Made by a program: the position numbers and the translations under genes | Assembly (NCBI GenBank): GCA_964369355.1 | Contig: CAYJEO010000001.1 | Location: forward strand, 1-64,000 | DNA length: 64,000 nt | Origin: CAYJEO01 sp964369355 | GTDB lineage: Bacteria > Bacillota_I > Bacilli_A > RF39 > UBA660 | Reading direction: 5' to 3' | Shown here: positions 1 to 8,776 of the stretch, one piece after another | How the letters are laid out: the number at the start of each line of letters is the position of its first letter | How positions within the stretch are numbered: position 1 is the stretch's first letter | Notes under the pieces: generated by a model | The model's database searches: none | Told to the model about the DNA's origin: nothing | Seen by the model: the letters and a program-made list of their open reading frames with translations, nothing else

Positions 1-377
1 CTTTGCATTAAATTAACTGGTATTTCGCAAGTTTCACTATATTCAAAACCATATTTTTTAGCTTCATCACTCCAATTATAAATAATACAGCCTTCAAACT
101 CATTATTAGTTAATGGATTTTCTGGTATTTTATCTAATATTTCAGCATTTACTATTTCACTTATTTCTAGTTTTTTTAAAACATTATTTTCAGTCCCTAA
201 ATCATTTGCAACTGAATAATGATATGCACTATCTAATAATACTTCTACTTGAGTATCATAAGCACTTTCCTTAGAACTTGCTATAACACCCATAATCAAT
301 GGTGATGTTATTGCTAAAATTATTGCCAATACTACAATAACTCCTAAAACTTCTATTAATGTAAATCCTTTTTTCAT
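1..377 (-). CDS. Prepilin-like protein (type II/IV secretion pilin N-terminus), partial
   Basis: The gene runs off the left edge of the window, so the C-terminus is missing (about 125 residues visible). The start ATG (375-377) has an AGGTGA ribosome-binding site just upstream. The protein opens with MKKGFTLIEVLGV followed by about 20 hydrophobic residues, the classic class III prepilin signal: cleavage after Gly4, methylated Phe, and Glu at position 5 of the mature protein. The rest is hydrophilic with two Cys and looks like a pseudopilin head. No peptidase, ATPase or platform gene lies nearby. It precedes nothing visible on its own strand and lies downstream of dnaE. Function beyond surface/pilus-type assembly cannot be assigned. 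Confidence 0.8.
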   Translation of the reverse strand, partial: MKKGFTLIEVLGVIVVLAIILAITSPLIMGVIASSKESAYDTQVEVLLDSAYHYSVANDLGTENNVLKKLEISEIVNAEILDKIPENPLTNNEFEGCIIYNWSDEAKKYGFEYSETCEIPVNLMQ

Positions 378-409
378 AATTCACCTAGCCTATTCTTAAG
401 TAATTATAA

Positions 410-443
410 CATAAAAAAAGAAAATATTTATCCTATTTTCTTT
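410..443 (-). terminator. Rho-independent terminator after dnaE
   Basis: A 10-bp stem (417-426 with 434-443, 7-nt loop) is followed on the minus strand by a T run. It overlaps the dnaE stop codon and separates dnaE from the prepilin-like gene. Confidence 0.65.
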
Positions 444-3277
444 AAATTATTAACAATTAATTGATATTTATCAAATCTTTTTTCTACTTTTGCATTAATT
501 AATAAAATATCATTTTTATTTAATTTATATTCATTATATATTTTAGGAAATAAAACTGCATCTATTGTTGCTACTTCATCACTAACAGTTAAGAAAGCCA
601 TAACATCTTCTTTTTTAGTTTTAATTTCTTTTATTTTATCTATAAATACTACGATATCAATTGTCTTATCAAAAAATAATTCTAGCTCTAAAACATTAAC
701 ACTATTATGCTTTATTTTGTATTCAGTAACTGGATGTTTAGATAAATAAAAACCAAACACTTCAAGTTCAAAACTCATTAAACTTAATAAATCATATTCT
801 TGATATATTTCTAAAACTGGTTGTAAATCTTCACTATCTAATAGACCACCAATTTCTGCATAATTAATAATAACATCTAAATTTTCAATTAAAGTTTTTT
901 TATTATAGTCTTTAAAACATCCAGCATATATTAATGATTCTAATGTTTTTTTAGTAATAGCTTTACCATAGCAACGTTTAACAAAATCAAAAATACTTTT
1001 AAATTTTTCTTTTTTCTTTTCTGACTCTATTATTTTAGCACCGTTGGATCCTACATTTTTAATACTAGTTAAAGGAAAATATACCTGTTTATTATGAATA
1101 ATATACTCAGATCCACTAATATTTATATCTGGAGTATGAATATGTACATTTAATAATTTTGCTTCATATATATAATCTTTTGTTTTCATAGCATTACCTA
1201 TATTCATAGTAAGTAAATTTTTTAAAAATACTTCTGGGTAGTGAGCTTTTATATAAGCCATTTTATAAGCTATCATAGAATAAGAAACAGAATGAGCCTT
1301 ATTAAAACCAAAGTTTGCAAATTTTAATATAAGTTCAAAAACTTTTAAAGCTAAATCATAATGATATCCTTTATTAATACTTCTTTTAATGAATTCATCT
1401 TTTAAAGATAAAATAACATCTTCTTTTCTTTTAGACATAGCCCTTCTTAAAATATCAGCTTCTGCAAAAGAATAACCAGCAATAACACTAGAAATTTGCA
1501 TTATTTGTTCTTGGAATATAATTATTCCATATGTTGGTTTTAAAATTGATTCCAAATCCGGATGAATATAATCAATTTTCTCTAACCCTCTTCTTCTTTT
1601 GATATATGGATCTATATTTTGCATAGGACCTGGTCTAAATAACGCTAGTGCTGCAGTAATATCATCAAAAGTATTAGGTTTAAATTTTCTTAAGAAATTC
1701 ATCATTCCAGTTGATTCAAATTGAAATATTCCAATAGTTAAACATTTTTCAAATATTTCATAAGCTGCTTTATCATTTAGTGGAATTGAATCAAAATCAA
1801 TATTAACTTCTTTTAAACTATCATTAATTAAAGTTAAATTTTTTAAAGCTAAGAAATCCATTTTTAAAAGTCCTAACTCTTCTAAATATTCCATAGAATA
1901 TCCAGTAGTATAAAATTCATGTCCTTTATCTAATGGAATAACATTATCTAAATCTTTACTAGACATAACAATACCTGCTGCATGGATACTAGTATGTCTT
2001 TTTAAACCTTCAAACTTTGAAGCAATATTATAAAGTTTTAATAATTCTTCATTTTGATTAATATAATTTTTTAATTTTTCATTTTCTAAATTTTGTTTTA
2101 AAGATAATCTTGAATCTAATAACTTACATACTTGATCAATTATTTTCAATTCAATATCCATTACTCTTCCAACATCTCTAATTGACTGTTTGGAAGCTAA
2201 TGTACCAAATGTGATAATCGGAGCAACTTTTTTAAATCCATATTTATTTATACAATAATTTACTACTTCTTCTCTTCTATTATATTCAAAATCAATATCT
2301 ATATCTGGCATTGTAATACGTTCTTCATTTAAGAAACGCTCAAATATTAGATCATATTTAATCGGATCTATTGTCGTAATGTTAAGTAGATACGAAACTA
2401 AAGAACCAGCTGCTGATCCTCTACCTGGACCTACTAATACACCTTCTTTTTTAGCATAAGCAACATAATCATTTACTATTAAAAAGTAATCACAAAAGTT
2501 TAATTTATTTATAACTTCTAATTCATATTTTAATCTTTCTTTATATACAACAGAAACTGATGTTCCAAATATTTTTTTTAATCCTTCAATACAAAGTTTT
2601 TTTAAATGTTCATAACTATTTAAAGAAGAATCATATATAGGTAATAAATTATTTTCTTTAATTATTTTTATATTACACTTTTTAAAAATGTCAGTATCTT
2701 TAGAATTATATATATCCATACTATTATCTAAATAATCAAAAGTTATTTGGTTAATAGTTATTCCATCTTTAATACCATGTAAATAGTTAATATATTTATT
2801 ATCAGATTGTTCTAAATATAAAACTGGTTTGAAAAATATTTTATTTGGATATGCTAAATTATTTTTTTCTTCTTCTGTGGCATAACCATAATATTTTATC
2901 TCAGCATTAATTAAGTCATATAATAAAATAGAATCATAAGGTAATATTAAAATTAAATTCAAACAATATTCATTTAATAAATCAATAGTTAGTTTTTTTT
3001 CAGACTGTAATGTTGATATTTTAATTAAATTTTTATAACCATTATAATTAATAGCATATAAAACTAGTGTTTTTCCATCAATATTTACTTCTAAACCTAT
3101 AATTGGTTTTATATTATTTTTTACACATTGTTTATAAAAATCATATGCCCCATAAAGGTTATTATCCGTAATAGTAAGGGTATTAATATTATGTTTTAAA
3201 GCATAATTTATTAAGTCTTCTATTTTAATCATACTATCTAATAAACTATAAGTTGTTTTTATATATAAAGGTGTCAT
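428..3277 (-). CDS. dnaE: DNA polymerase III subunit alpha, DnaE type
   Basis: A C-family replicative polymerase of 949 aa, somewhat short for DnaE. The N-terminal PHP domain (about 1-200) is recognisable but its metal ligands are altered (TTYSLLD and TDNN where HxxYSLLD and TDH are usual), so it is probably not catalytic. The polymerase core carries GPGRGSAAGS (about 281-290) and the catalytic PDIDIDFE (about 323-330). A helix-hairpin-helix/OB-fold tail ends the protein. In Bacilli, DnaE normally extends primers on the lagging strand while PolC, also present in this window, does bulk synthesis. The start has a strong AAGGAGG site. It is transcribed alone, away from rpmB. Confidence 0.97.
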   Translation of the reverse strand: MTPLYIKTTYSLLDSMIKIEDLINYALKHNINTLTITDNNLYGAYDFYKQCVKNNIKPIIGLEVNIDGKTLVLYAINYNGYKNLIKISTLQSEKKLTIDLLNEYCLNLILILPYDSILLYDLINAEIKYYGYATEEEKNNLAYPNKIFFKPVLYLEQSDNKYINYLHGIKDGITINQITFDYLDNSMDIYNSKDTDIFKKCNIKIIKENNLLPIYDSSLNSYEHLKKLCIEGLKKIFGTSVSVVYKERLKYELEVINKLNFCDYFLIVNDYVAYAKKEGVLVGPGRGSAAGSLVSYLLNITTIDPIKYDLIFERFLNEERITMPDIDIDFEYNRREEVVNYCINKYGFKKVAPIITFGTLASKQSIRDVGRVMDIELKIIDQVCKLLDSRLSLKQNLENEKLKNYINQNEELLKLYNIASKFEGLKRHTSIHAAGIVMSSKDLDNVIPLDKGHEFYTTGYSMEYLEELGLLKMDFLALKNLTLINDSLKEVNIDFDSIPLNDKAAYEIFEKCLTIGIFQFESTGMMNFLRKFKPNTFDDITAALALFRPGPMQNIDPYIKRRRGLEKIDYIHPDLESILKPTYGIIIFQEQIMQISSVIAGYSFAEADILRRAMSKRKEDVILSLKDEFIKRSINKGYHYDLALKVFELILKFANFGFNKAHSVSYSMIAYKMAYIKAHYPEVFLKNLLTMNIGNAMKTKDYIYEAKLLNVHIHTPDINISGSEYIIHNKQVYFPLTSIKNVGSNGAKIIESEKKKEKFKSIFDFVKRCYGKAITKKTLESLIYAGCFKDYNKKTLIENLDVIINYAEIGGLLDSEDLQPVLEIYQEYDLLSLMSFELEVFGFYLSKHPVTEYKIKHNSVNVLELELFFDKTIDIVVFIDKIKEIKTKKEDVMAFLTVSDEVATIDAVLFPKIYNEYKLNKNDILLINAKVEKRFDKYQLIVNNLKKIG

Positions 3278-3404
3278 AATAATTACCTCCTTAAACTATA
3301 TATATTATAGCATCTTTTTAGCAAAAAATAATTAAAATAATTGACTTTGTATTAATATTATGATAAAGTTATATGGCATAGGACTCAAGTTGGGAGGAAA
3401 TAAC

Positions 3405-3593
3405 ATGGCTAAAAAAGTAAGTACTAAAAAACCTTTATTTGGAAATCTTAGATCGCATGCGATGAACGCAACTCGTCATGCTCAAAAACCTAATTTACAA
3501 AAAGTTAAATTAGAAAACGGTCAAACGGTAAGAATGACTGCTAGAGAACTAAGAACAATGAAAAAAGCAAGCAAAGTTGTTGAAGCAGCTTAA
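3405..3593 (+). CDS. rpmB: 50S ribosomal protein L28
   Basis: A 62-aa basic protein of the large ribosomal subunit. The motifs KKPLFGNLRSHAMNAT and PNLQKVKL are diagnostic for L28. I chose the ATG at 3405 rather than the upstream ATG at 3360 because GGGAGG sits 6-8 nt before it and because L28 proteins begin MAK. There are no cysteine pairs, so this is the zinc-independent form. It is monocistronic, with a terminator immediately after the stop. Confidence 0.95.
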   Translation: MAKKVSTKKPLFGNLRSHAMNATRHAQKPNLQKVKLENGQTVRMTARELRTMKKASKVVEAA

Positions 3594-3594
3594 G

Positions 3595-3620
3595 ACGATA
3601 TTTTATATCGTTTTTTATTT
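3595..3620 (+). terminator. Terminator after rpmB
   Basis: A 7-bp stem (3595-3601 with 3605-3611, 3-nt loop) runs into a T-rich tail directly after the rpmB stop. Confidence 0.75.
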
Positions 3621-3649
3621 TGCTATGATATAATTAATTAGGTGATTAT

Positions 3650-4204
3650 ATGGCTTCAGCGATTATACATTTAGCAACTGCTAAAAAATTAAAACACAAA
3701 TTTAATATTAAAAATGAATTAGAATTTTATTTAGGAAGCATTGCTCCTGATATAGCAAAACACATCAATCTAAATAAAGCAGATACTCATTTTTTTGACA
3801 ATGAAATAAATGTTAGTAATATATCTAGTTTCAAAAAAAAATATCAAAATTACTTAGAAAGTGATTTTTTAAAAGGATATTTAGTTCATTTAGAAACTGA
3901 TAATTTATGGTACTCTACTGTCAGTAAAGCTTATTCTACTAATACAATAAAATTATTAGATGGTACTTACATAAGTGCTGATGAAAAACAAATTTCTAGT
4001 ATAGTTTATAGAGATTATACTGGATTAAATCAAGAAGTCATTGATAAATANNNNNNNNNNNNNNNNNNNNNNNNNNNNNNNNNNNNNNNNNNNNNNNNNN
4101 NNNNNNNNNNNNNNNNNNNNNNNNNNNNNNNNNNNNNNNNNNNNNNNNNNATAAATACAATCGAAGATTTTATAGAAGAGTGCATTAAAAAAATACATTT
4201 ATAA
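3650..4204 (+). CDS. Zinc-dependent phospholipase C-like protein, interrupted by assembly gap
   Basis: The N-terminus (MASAIIHLATAKK, then LGSIAPDI and a later HLETDN) resembles the Zn-dependent phospholipase C family (PF00882), which uses conserved His and Asp residues to bind zinc. The start has AGGTGA 5 nt upstream. Bases 4051-4150 are N, so the middle is unknown. The downstream piece (INTIEDFIEECIKK) is in frame only if the true gap length is a multiple of three plus the drawn 100, so continuity of one gene is likely but not shown. Members of this family in Bacilli are small hypothetical hydrolases; the substrate is unknown. Confidence 0.65.
   Translation: MASAIIHLATAKKLKHKFNIKNELEFYLGSIAPDIAKHINLNKADTHFFDNEINVSNISSFKKKYQNYLESDFLKGYLVHLETDNLWYSTVSKAYSTNTIKLLDGTYISADEKQISSIVYRDYTGLNQEVIDKXXXXXXXXXXXXXXXXXXXXXXXXXXXXXXXXXXINTIEDFIEECIKKIHL
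4051..4150. other. Scaffold gap (100 N)
   Basis: Exactly 100 N in a row, the conventional placeholder for a gap of unknown size. It lies inside the phospholipase C-like gene. Confidence 0.99.
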
Positions 4205-4222
4205 AAAATGTATTTTTATTTT
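4191..4222. terminator. Bidirectional terminator
   Basis: An 8-bp stem (4191-4198 with 4208-4215) lies between two convergent genes, with A-rich and T-rich flanks that can serve both strands. Confidence 0.6.
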
Positions 4223-4590
4223 ATTGTTGATTCATCTATTTCATAAGTATATGGATCATATTCAGCATTTTTAGTAATAATAACCTCTAAAGTACTTTCA
4301 AAAGGTTTATCAGTTTTAGGGTTATTTATATCAACTTCTATATACCCTAAATCTTGTAATTGCCCTAAAGTAAGAGTAATAGTCTCTCCATCGTTTTGTG
4401 GTAGACTATCATAATTTTTTGGATCAACTACATAACTTTCAGCAGCTTTTTTTATATTTTCTAATTGTGTTTCATATGTTTTATTAGTCGCATTATTTAA
4501 AGAATTATCAATTACTGTAAATGTAATAACACTTATAATTCCAACTACTATTAAAACTCCTAATATTTCTACTAATGTAAATCCTTTCAT
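4216..4590 (-). CDS. Prepilin-like protein
   Basis: A 124-aa protein opening MKGFTLVEILGVL followed by a single hydrophobic helix, i.e. a class III prepilin signal with Glu5 present. The globular part (about 35-124) is acidic, contains no Cys and has no recognisable domain. It follows rnfA by 9 nt on the same strand, so it may be cotranscribed with the rnf operon, though no functional link is known. It is similar in start but not in body to the partial prepilin-like gene at the left edge. Pilus assembly genes are not in the window. Confidence 0.8.
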   Translation of the reverse strand: MKGFTLVEILGVLIVVGIISVITFTVIDNSLNNATNKTYETQLENIKKAAESYVVDPKNYDSLPQNDGETITLTLGQLQDLGYIEVDINNPKTDKPFESTLEVIITKNAEYDPYTYEIDESTIK

Positions 4591-4599
4591 ATATACCTC

Positions 4600-5124
4600 C
4601 TATAAATATCTTACAAATAATAAAGCCATTATTGAAGCTGTTATTAATGCAATTGGTACCCCTTTTAAACAAGCAGGTACTTTTTTTAATCTTTCTTTAA
4701 TTGTATTAAATAGAAAAACTACTAATATAAATCCTAGTCCACTACCTAATGCATATAATAAAGATTCCAATAAATTATAAGTATCTGTAATTAATAAACT
4801 AGTTCCTAATATTAATGTATTATTAACCAATAAATACTCAAATAGTTTTGTTTCTTTTATAAATTTATTAGCAATTAAATCAACAATTTTAATTACCATT
4901 AATATTAGTACCACATAAATTATCGGTTTTAAATAAATTAATTCAATATCATTTAAAATAATATTAACCGGATATATAATTAAAGTACTTAATAATAAAC
5001 TGCTTAATATATAAATTAAATATTTAAAATTGTTTTCTTTATTATCGATAAATGGATTAATTCCTAAAAATAAGGTAAGTATTATATTATTTACTAAAAT
5101 ACTTGATATAAACAAATTAAGCAT
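4600..5124 (-). CDS. rnfA: Rnf electron transport complex subunit A
   Basis: A 174-aa polytopic membrane protein with about six hydrophobic segments. The conserved blocks ILVNNIILTLFLGI near the N-terminus and LKGVPIALITASIMAL near the C-terminus are typical of RnfA/NqrE. RnfA pairs with RnfE to hold a membrane [2Fe-2S] centre in the ferredoxin:NAD+ oxidoreductase that pumps Na+ or H+. The ligand-type Cys of the C-terminal part is seen at PACLKG; the N-terminal half shows none, where most RnfA have FLGICPF (here FLGINPF). That loss is unusual. The start overlaps the rnfE end by 8 nt. Confidence 0.9.
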   Translation of the reverse strand: MLNLFISSILVNNIILTLFLGINPFIDNKENNFKYLIYILSSLLLSTLIIYPVNIILNDIELIYLKPIIYVVLILMVIKIVDLIANKFIKETKLFEYLLVNNTLILGTSLLITDTYNLLESLLYALGSGLGFILVVFLFNTIKERLKKVPACLKGVPIALITASIMALLFVRYL

Positions 5125-5713
5125 TTTTACCTCCTATTTTTCTAACTAACATTATAAGTATACCTAAAACAAGAAAAGCGCCTGCTGGTTGTACTAGTAT
5201 ACTAAAAGAAATTAAATTATTATTTGGAAATACTTGATATATTGCCTCATATCCAGTTATATCACTTAAATGATTCATAAAAGTAATTGTATTGGTTCCA
5301 ATCACTTCTCTAAATGTTGCTATAACTAATAAAGTAATTAAATAATATATTCCTGTTTTAAAAGATTTCTTTATAGTAATTAATACTTTTTCTTTTTCAA
5401 ATGGATAAGTTAATATAACAGAACTTATACACATTAAAGGTAGATATATACCTAATAAATCATATATATTATTATAATTTGTATATAGTAAATATGATAT
5501 TAAAGTAGTAAATAAACTAGTTATTAATACATTTGTAACTAACTCATATTTTGCTTTTACTTTAATTAAGCTTATTAAAAAGTTTGATAACACTAATATA
5601 AATAAGACACATATCCCTACAATTAAAGCATTTTCAAAAGTTGTGGTCATAGCTAAAGCAGGTGTTATACCTAATAATAAAACTAATAATGGATTTTCTT
5701 TTATAATATTCAT
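5117..5713 (-). CDS. rnfE: Rnf electron transport complex subunit E
   Basis: A 198-aa polytopic membrane protein beginning NIIKENPLLVLLLGITPALA, the RnfE/NqrD signature (usually LGLCPALA; here the Cys is replaced by Ile-Thr). Further conserved blocks are TFREVIGTNTITF and LVQPAGAFLVLGILI. It forms the membrane core with RnfA. It sits between the rnfDG fusion (11 nt upstream) and rnfA (8-nt overlap), so the four genes form one operon. Loss of the usual LGxCP cysteine in both RnfE and RnfA is a shared oddity. Confidence 0.92.
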   Translation of the reverse strand: MNIIKENPLLVLLLGITPALAMTTTFENALIVGICVLFILVLSNFLISLIKVKAKYELVTNVLITSLFTTLISYLLYTNYNNIYDLLGIYLPLMCISSVILTYPFEKEKVLITIKKSFKTGIYYLITLLVIATFREVIGTNTITFMNHLSDITGYEAIYQVFPNNNLISFSILVQPAGAFLVLGILIMLVRKIGGKNA

Positions 5714-5724
5714 AACTACCCTCC

Positions 5725-7449
5725 TTAACTTCTATAATCTTCTAATGCTTTTATTGCTGCATTATTAATAGCATTTGATGTAACTGTTGCTCCTGTTACT
5801 GCATCTATATTATCAACTTCAGGTGCATTAATATAATTATTTAAATAATTAACTTCTTCTATTTTATAAAAGTAAGAATCATTATGTGATATAACTTCTA
5901 CACTTTTTACAACGCTAGAATATATAGTTACTCTGACTTGCATATCTCCACCAAAGCTTTTTGTATTAATAGTATATATATATCCTCCATCAATACTTTC
6001 TTTAGTCATTTCTTCTTTTTGTTCTTCTTGTTTTTCTACTTCAATTCCTAAGTCATTATAAGTATTAATAATTGCTTGTTTTAATGCAGTAGATGTAACT
6101 GTTGCTCCTGATACTGTATCAACTTCACTAATATTAGTATTCATAAGTGTATTAATATAATCAGCAGCAATTATTTTTTGATAATAACTTTCATTATGTT
6201 CTAATACTTCAATATACTCTAATGATTTATTATTAAATTCTAATAATAGCTTTATATCTCCACCAAAACCTTTTTGTGTAACAACATAAGTTATATTATT
6301 ATTATCTACTTCTTTTGATATAATTTGATAACTAGTATCTTTTGTCTCTTCTACTTGTAAAGTAGATGAAATATAAATTGGTAAAGTTATTATTATAAGC
6401 ACAGGAATTAATAATAATTTTTTATAATTTTTATTAAAATTTATAGTGCTTCCTAATTTATCTAGTATAACTACAAACATATTCATAGTAAGAATACTTG
6501 TTAATACACCTTCTGGATAAGGCGTTAAATATCTAAATGTTACAGTTAATATTCCTAAAAATAATCCATATAATACTTGTCCGAATTTTGATGTTGGACT
6601 TGTAACTGGATCTGTTGCCATAAATACAGCTCCAAACATTAATCCACCAGAGAATATTTGAAACAATGGATACCATATACCAACATCATTTAATAATCCT
6701 ATTATTAAAGTCATTACAAATACTGTTGTTACATAACAAATAGGTATGATTGGTTTAATAACTTTTTTAATTGTTAAATATATAAACGCTAAAATGCACA
6801 AGAAAGCTGAAGTTTCACCTAATGTTCCTGGTATAAATCCAAAGAAGAAATCAGATAATTCTCCAAATGGTTTTACTAAAGTATCATAGTCTCCTATACC
6901 TTCTACAATATTTGATAAAGGTGTTGATGATGAAATTGTATCAACTTCATAATTATTTAAATAACCCCCACTACTAGCAATAACTATTCCATAAGCACTT
7001 ACTATAAATAATCTCCCTATTAAGGCCGGATTGAATATGTTATTTCCAAAACCACCATAAACTAATTTACCTATTACTGTTGCAAATAAACTACCTAATA
7101 TAACTATTTCTAAAGGTGTATTAATAGGTAAAATAAGACCTAAAAATAAACCTGGAAAAATACTAAAAGATTTACTTAAACTAACCTTTATTTGTTCTTT
7201 ATTTAATTTTCTTATTACTTTAAAATATAAATATTCTGCTAAGTAAGAAGTTAGTGTAGATACTAATAAAATAATTAATGGTAAAAATAATTCATATATA
7301 TTAGCTGTTTCATTAATATATGGAATAATTCCATTTTTATAAAAAGAAAATAATATAATAGGTACTAATGCAATAAAAAGATGAAACATCATTTTATTAG
7401 TAGTATTTTTATCTTTTATATAAGGTCCACTTGTTTTAAAATTTTTCAC
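5725..7449 (-). CDS. rnfD: RnfD-RnfG fusion with two FMN-binding domains
   Basis: A 574-aa protein. Residues about 1-355 are the polytopic RnfD domain, with GGFGNNIFNPALIGRLF, the SSTPLS segment (about 172-178, the covalent-FMN threonine region; usual form is SGATPLS) and FMATDPVTSPTSKFG. Residues about 375-574 hold two FMN-binding (RnfG/NqrC type) domains, each with FGGD and a flavin-attachment motif: SGATVTS (about 446) and TGATVTS (about 551). RnfG is normally a separate single-domain membrane-anchored subunit; here it is fused to RnfD and duplicated, so the membrane anchor is supplied by RnfD. It starts 2 nt after rnfC in the operon. Confidence 0.9.
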   Translation of the reverse strand: MKNFKTSGPYIKDKNTTNKMMFHLFIALVPIILFSFYKNGIIPYINETANIYELFLPLIILLVSTLTSYLAEYLYFKVIRKLNKEQIKVSLSKSFSIFPGLFLGLILPINTPLEIVILGSLFATVIGKLVYGGFGNNIFNPALIGRLFIVSAYGIVIASSGGYLNNYEVDTISSSTPLSNIVEGIGDYDTLVKPFGELSDFFFGFIPGTLGETSAFLCILAFIYLTIKKVIKPIIPICYVTTVFVMTLIIGLLNDVGIWYPLFQIFSGGLMFGAVFMATDPVTSPTSKFGQVLYGLFLGILTVTFRYLTPYPEGVLTSILTMNMFVVILDKLGSTINFNKNYKKLLLIPVLIIITLPIYISSTLQVEETKDTSYQIISKEVDNNNITYVVTQKGFGGDIKLLLEFNNKSLEYIEVLEHNESYYQKIIAADYINTLMNTNISEVDTVSGATVTSTALKQAIINTYNDLGIEVEKQEEQKEEMTKESIDGGYIYTINTKSFGGDMQVRVTIYSSVVKSVEVISHNDSYFYKIEEVNYLNNYINAPEVDNIDAVTGATVTSNAINNAAIKALEDYRS

Positions 7450-7451
7450 AC

Positions 7452-8717
7452 TTATTCTCCTTCACTTAAATTTCTTCTTGCTTGTTTTATAAATTCTCTT
7501 ACTTTTATTCTTGAAGGACATACATATGAGCATATTCCACATCCAACACATTTATTAGGATTTAATTGTTTTAAATTTTTTATATTAGATACATTATCTT
7601 TAATTAATACAGGTGATATTTTTGCAGGACATGAATCACTGCATTTACCACATCTTAAACAATTAATAACTTCTTCCATTTTTTCTTTTTCTTTTACTAA
7701 AATACAATTTATATTAGCAATAATTGCTAAATTTTTATCTTCAATACTTTGCCCCATCATTGGACCACCAATTATTAAATCATTTTGTTCTAAATCAATA
7801 TTTTCTTCTAAATGGTCAAACAACTCCTCTAATGTTGTTCCTATTTTTACTAAAATATTAGTTTTATTTAAAACATCACCAGTAATAGTTACTAAACGTT
7901 GTGTCAAATAATTTCCTTCTAAAGCTTCTTTAATAGAATATATAGTTGATACATTATTTACAACAACACCAATTTCACTTGGTAATTTTTCATAATCTTT
8001 TTTTAATACTTGTTTAATCATCGTTTTTTCCCAACCCATAGGATAAGCATTAGGGACTTTTTTAATTTTTATTTTTAGATAAGAACCTATAAAATTTTGA
8101 ATTTTTTTAATAAGTTCTATATTTGTTTTTTTAACCGCTATAATACACTTCTCTATATTATTAATTTCCATAATAATATCTATTGCATCTAATATTTCTT
8201 CTGTTTTATCCATAAATAAAGCATAATCACTTGTTATAAATGGTTCACATTCTACAGCATTTATTACTAATGTTTTTATATTATTATTTTGATATTTTAC
8301 ATAAGTAGGAAAACCTGAACCACCCATCCCGATAATTGCAGCATCGTGTAATCTAGTAATAAAATCTTCTTTTTTAATTTTTCTTAAATCTTTAAAACTA
8401 TCGATTTCAATTGTTTTTTCTTTAAAATCATTTTCTATAACTATACTTTTAACTTCTTCTAAGCATGATAAAGTAGTTTTGGTATAACCCATAACTATTC
8501 CACTTACAGAAGATATAATAGGAATTCTAAAATTACCTGTTGTTTTTCCTAAAATTTGTCCTTTTAAAACATAATCACCTTTTTTTATTAATACTGATAC
8601 ATCTGTATTAATTCCATTTACTAATGGTATTGTTATATATTTTGCTTTATTAAAAACTAAACATTCACTATTTTTAGTTAATTCTTTATATCCTTTTAAT
8701 TTAACACCGTTTGCCAT
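7452..8717 (-). CDS. rnfC: Rnf electron transport complex subunit C
   Basis: A 421-aa peripheral subunit that oxidises or reduces NAD(H). GMGGSGFPTYVKY marks the FMN/NADH site and NAVECEPFITSDY follows it. Two [4Fe-4S] ferredoxin-type motifs are visible near the C-terminus: CLRCGKCSDSCP (about 351-362) and CVGCGICSYVCP (about 390-401). There is no long C-terminal repeat as in gamma-proteobacterial RnfC. It is the first gene of the operon (C, DG, E, A) with an AGGTGA site. No rnfB, the ferredoxin-accepting iron-sulfur subunit, follows or precedes. Confidence 0.95.
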   Translation of the reverse strand: MANGVKLKGYKELTKNSECLVFNKAKYITIPLVNGINTDVSVLIKKGDYVLKGQILGKTTGNFRIPIISSVSGIVMGYTKTTLSCLEEVKSIVIENDFKEKTIEIDSFKDLRKIKKEDFITRLHDAAIIGMGGSGFPTYVKYQNNNIKTLVINAVECEPFITSDYALFMDKTEEILDAIDIIMEINNIEKCIIAVKKTNIELIKKIQNFIGSYLKIKIKKVPNAYPMGWEKTMIKQVLKKDYEKLPSEIGVVVNNVSTIYSIKEALEGNYLTQRLVTITGDVLNKTNILVKIGTTLEELFDHLEENIDLEQNDLIIGGPMMGQSIEDKNLAIIANINCILVKEKEKMEEVINCLRCGKCSDSCPAKISPVLIKDNVSNIKNLKQLNPNKCVGCGICSYVCPSRIKVREFIKQARRNLSEGE

Positions 8718-8751
8718 ATTATCACCTAGTATAATTATACTATTAAATAGA

Positions 8752-8773
8752 GAAAAAAAAAAGACAAAGTCTT
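8752..8773 (-). terminator. Terminator after HAD gene
   Basis: A short 5-bp stem (8761-8765 with 8769-8773) followed on the minus strand by ten T. It lies between the HAD gene and rnfC, so rnfC should have its own promoter in the remaining short gap. Confidence 0.5.
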
Positions 8774-8776
8774 AAT

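Noticed and set aside
428..3277. UGA read as tryptophan (genetic code 4)
   Set aside because: Genes are full length when TGA is a stop, Trp is encoded by TGG throughout, and no conserved domain is broken by a TGA.
3360..3404. Longer L28 with 15 extra N-terminal residues
   Set aside because: The GGGAGG site lies inside this stretch, directly before the ATG at 3405, and L28 proteins begin with MAK.
4051..4150. Claim of an intact single phospholipase gene over the N run
   Set aside because: The frame through 100 placeholder N is meaningless, so the two ends may belong to different genes. The entry is kept as probable only.
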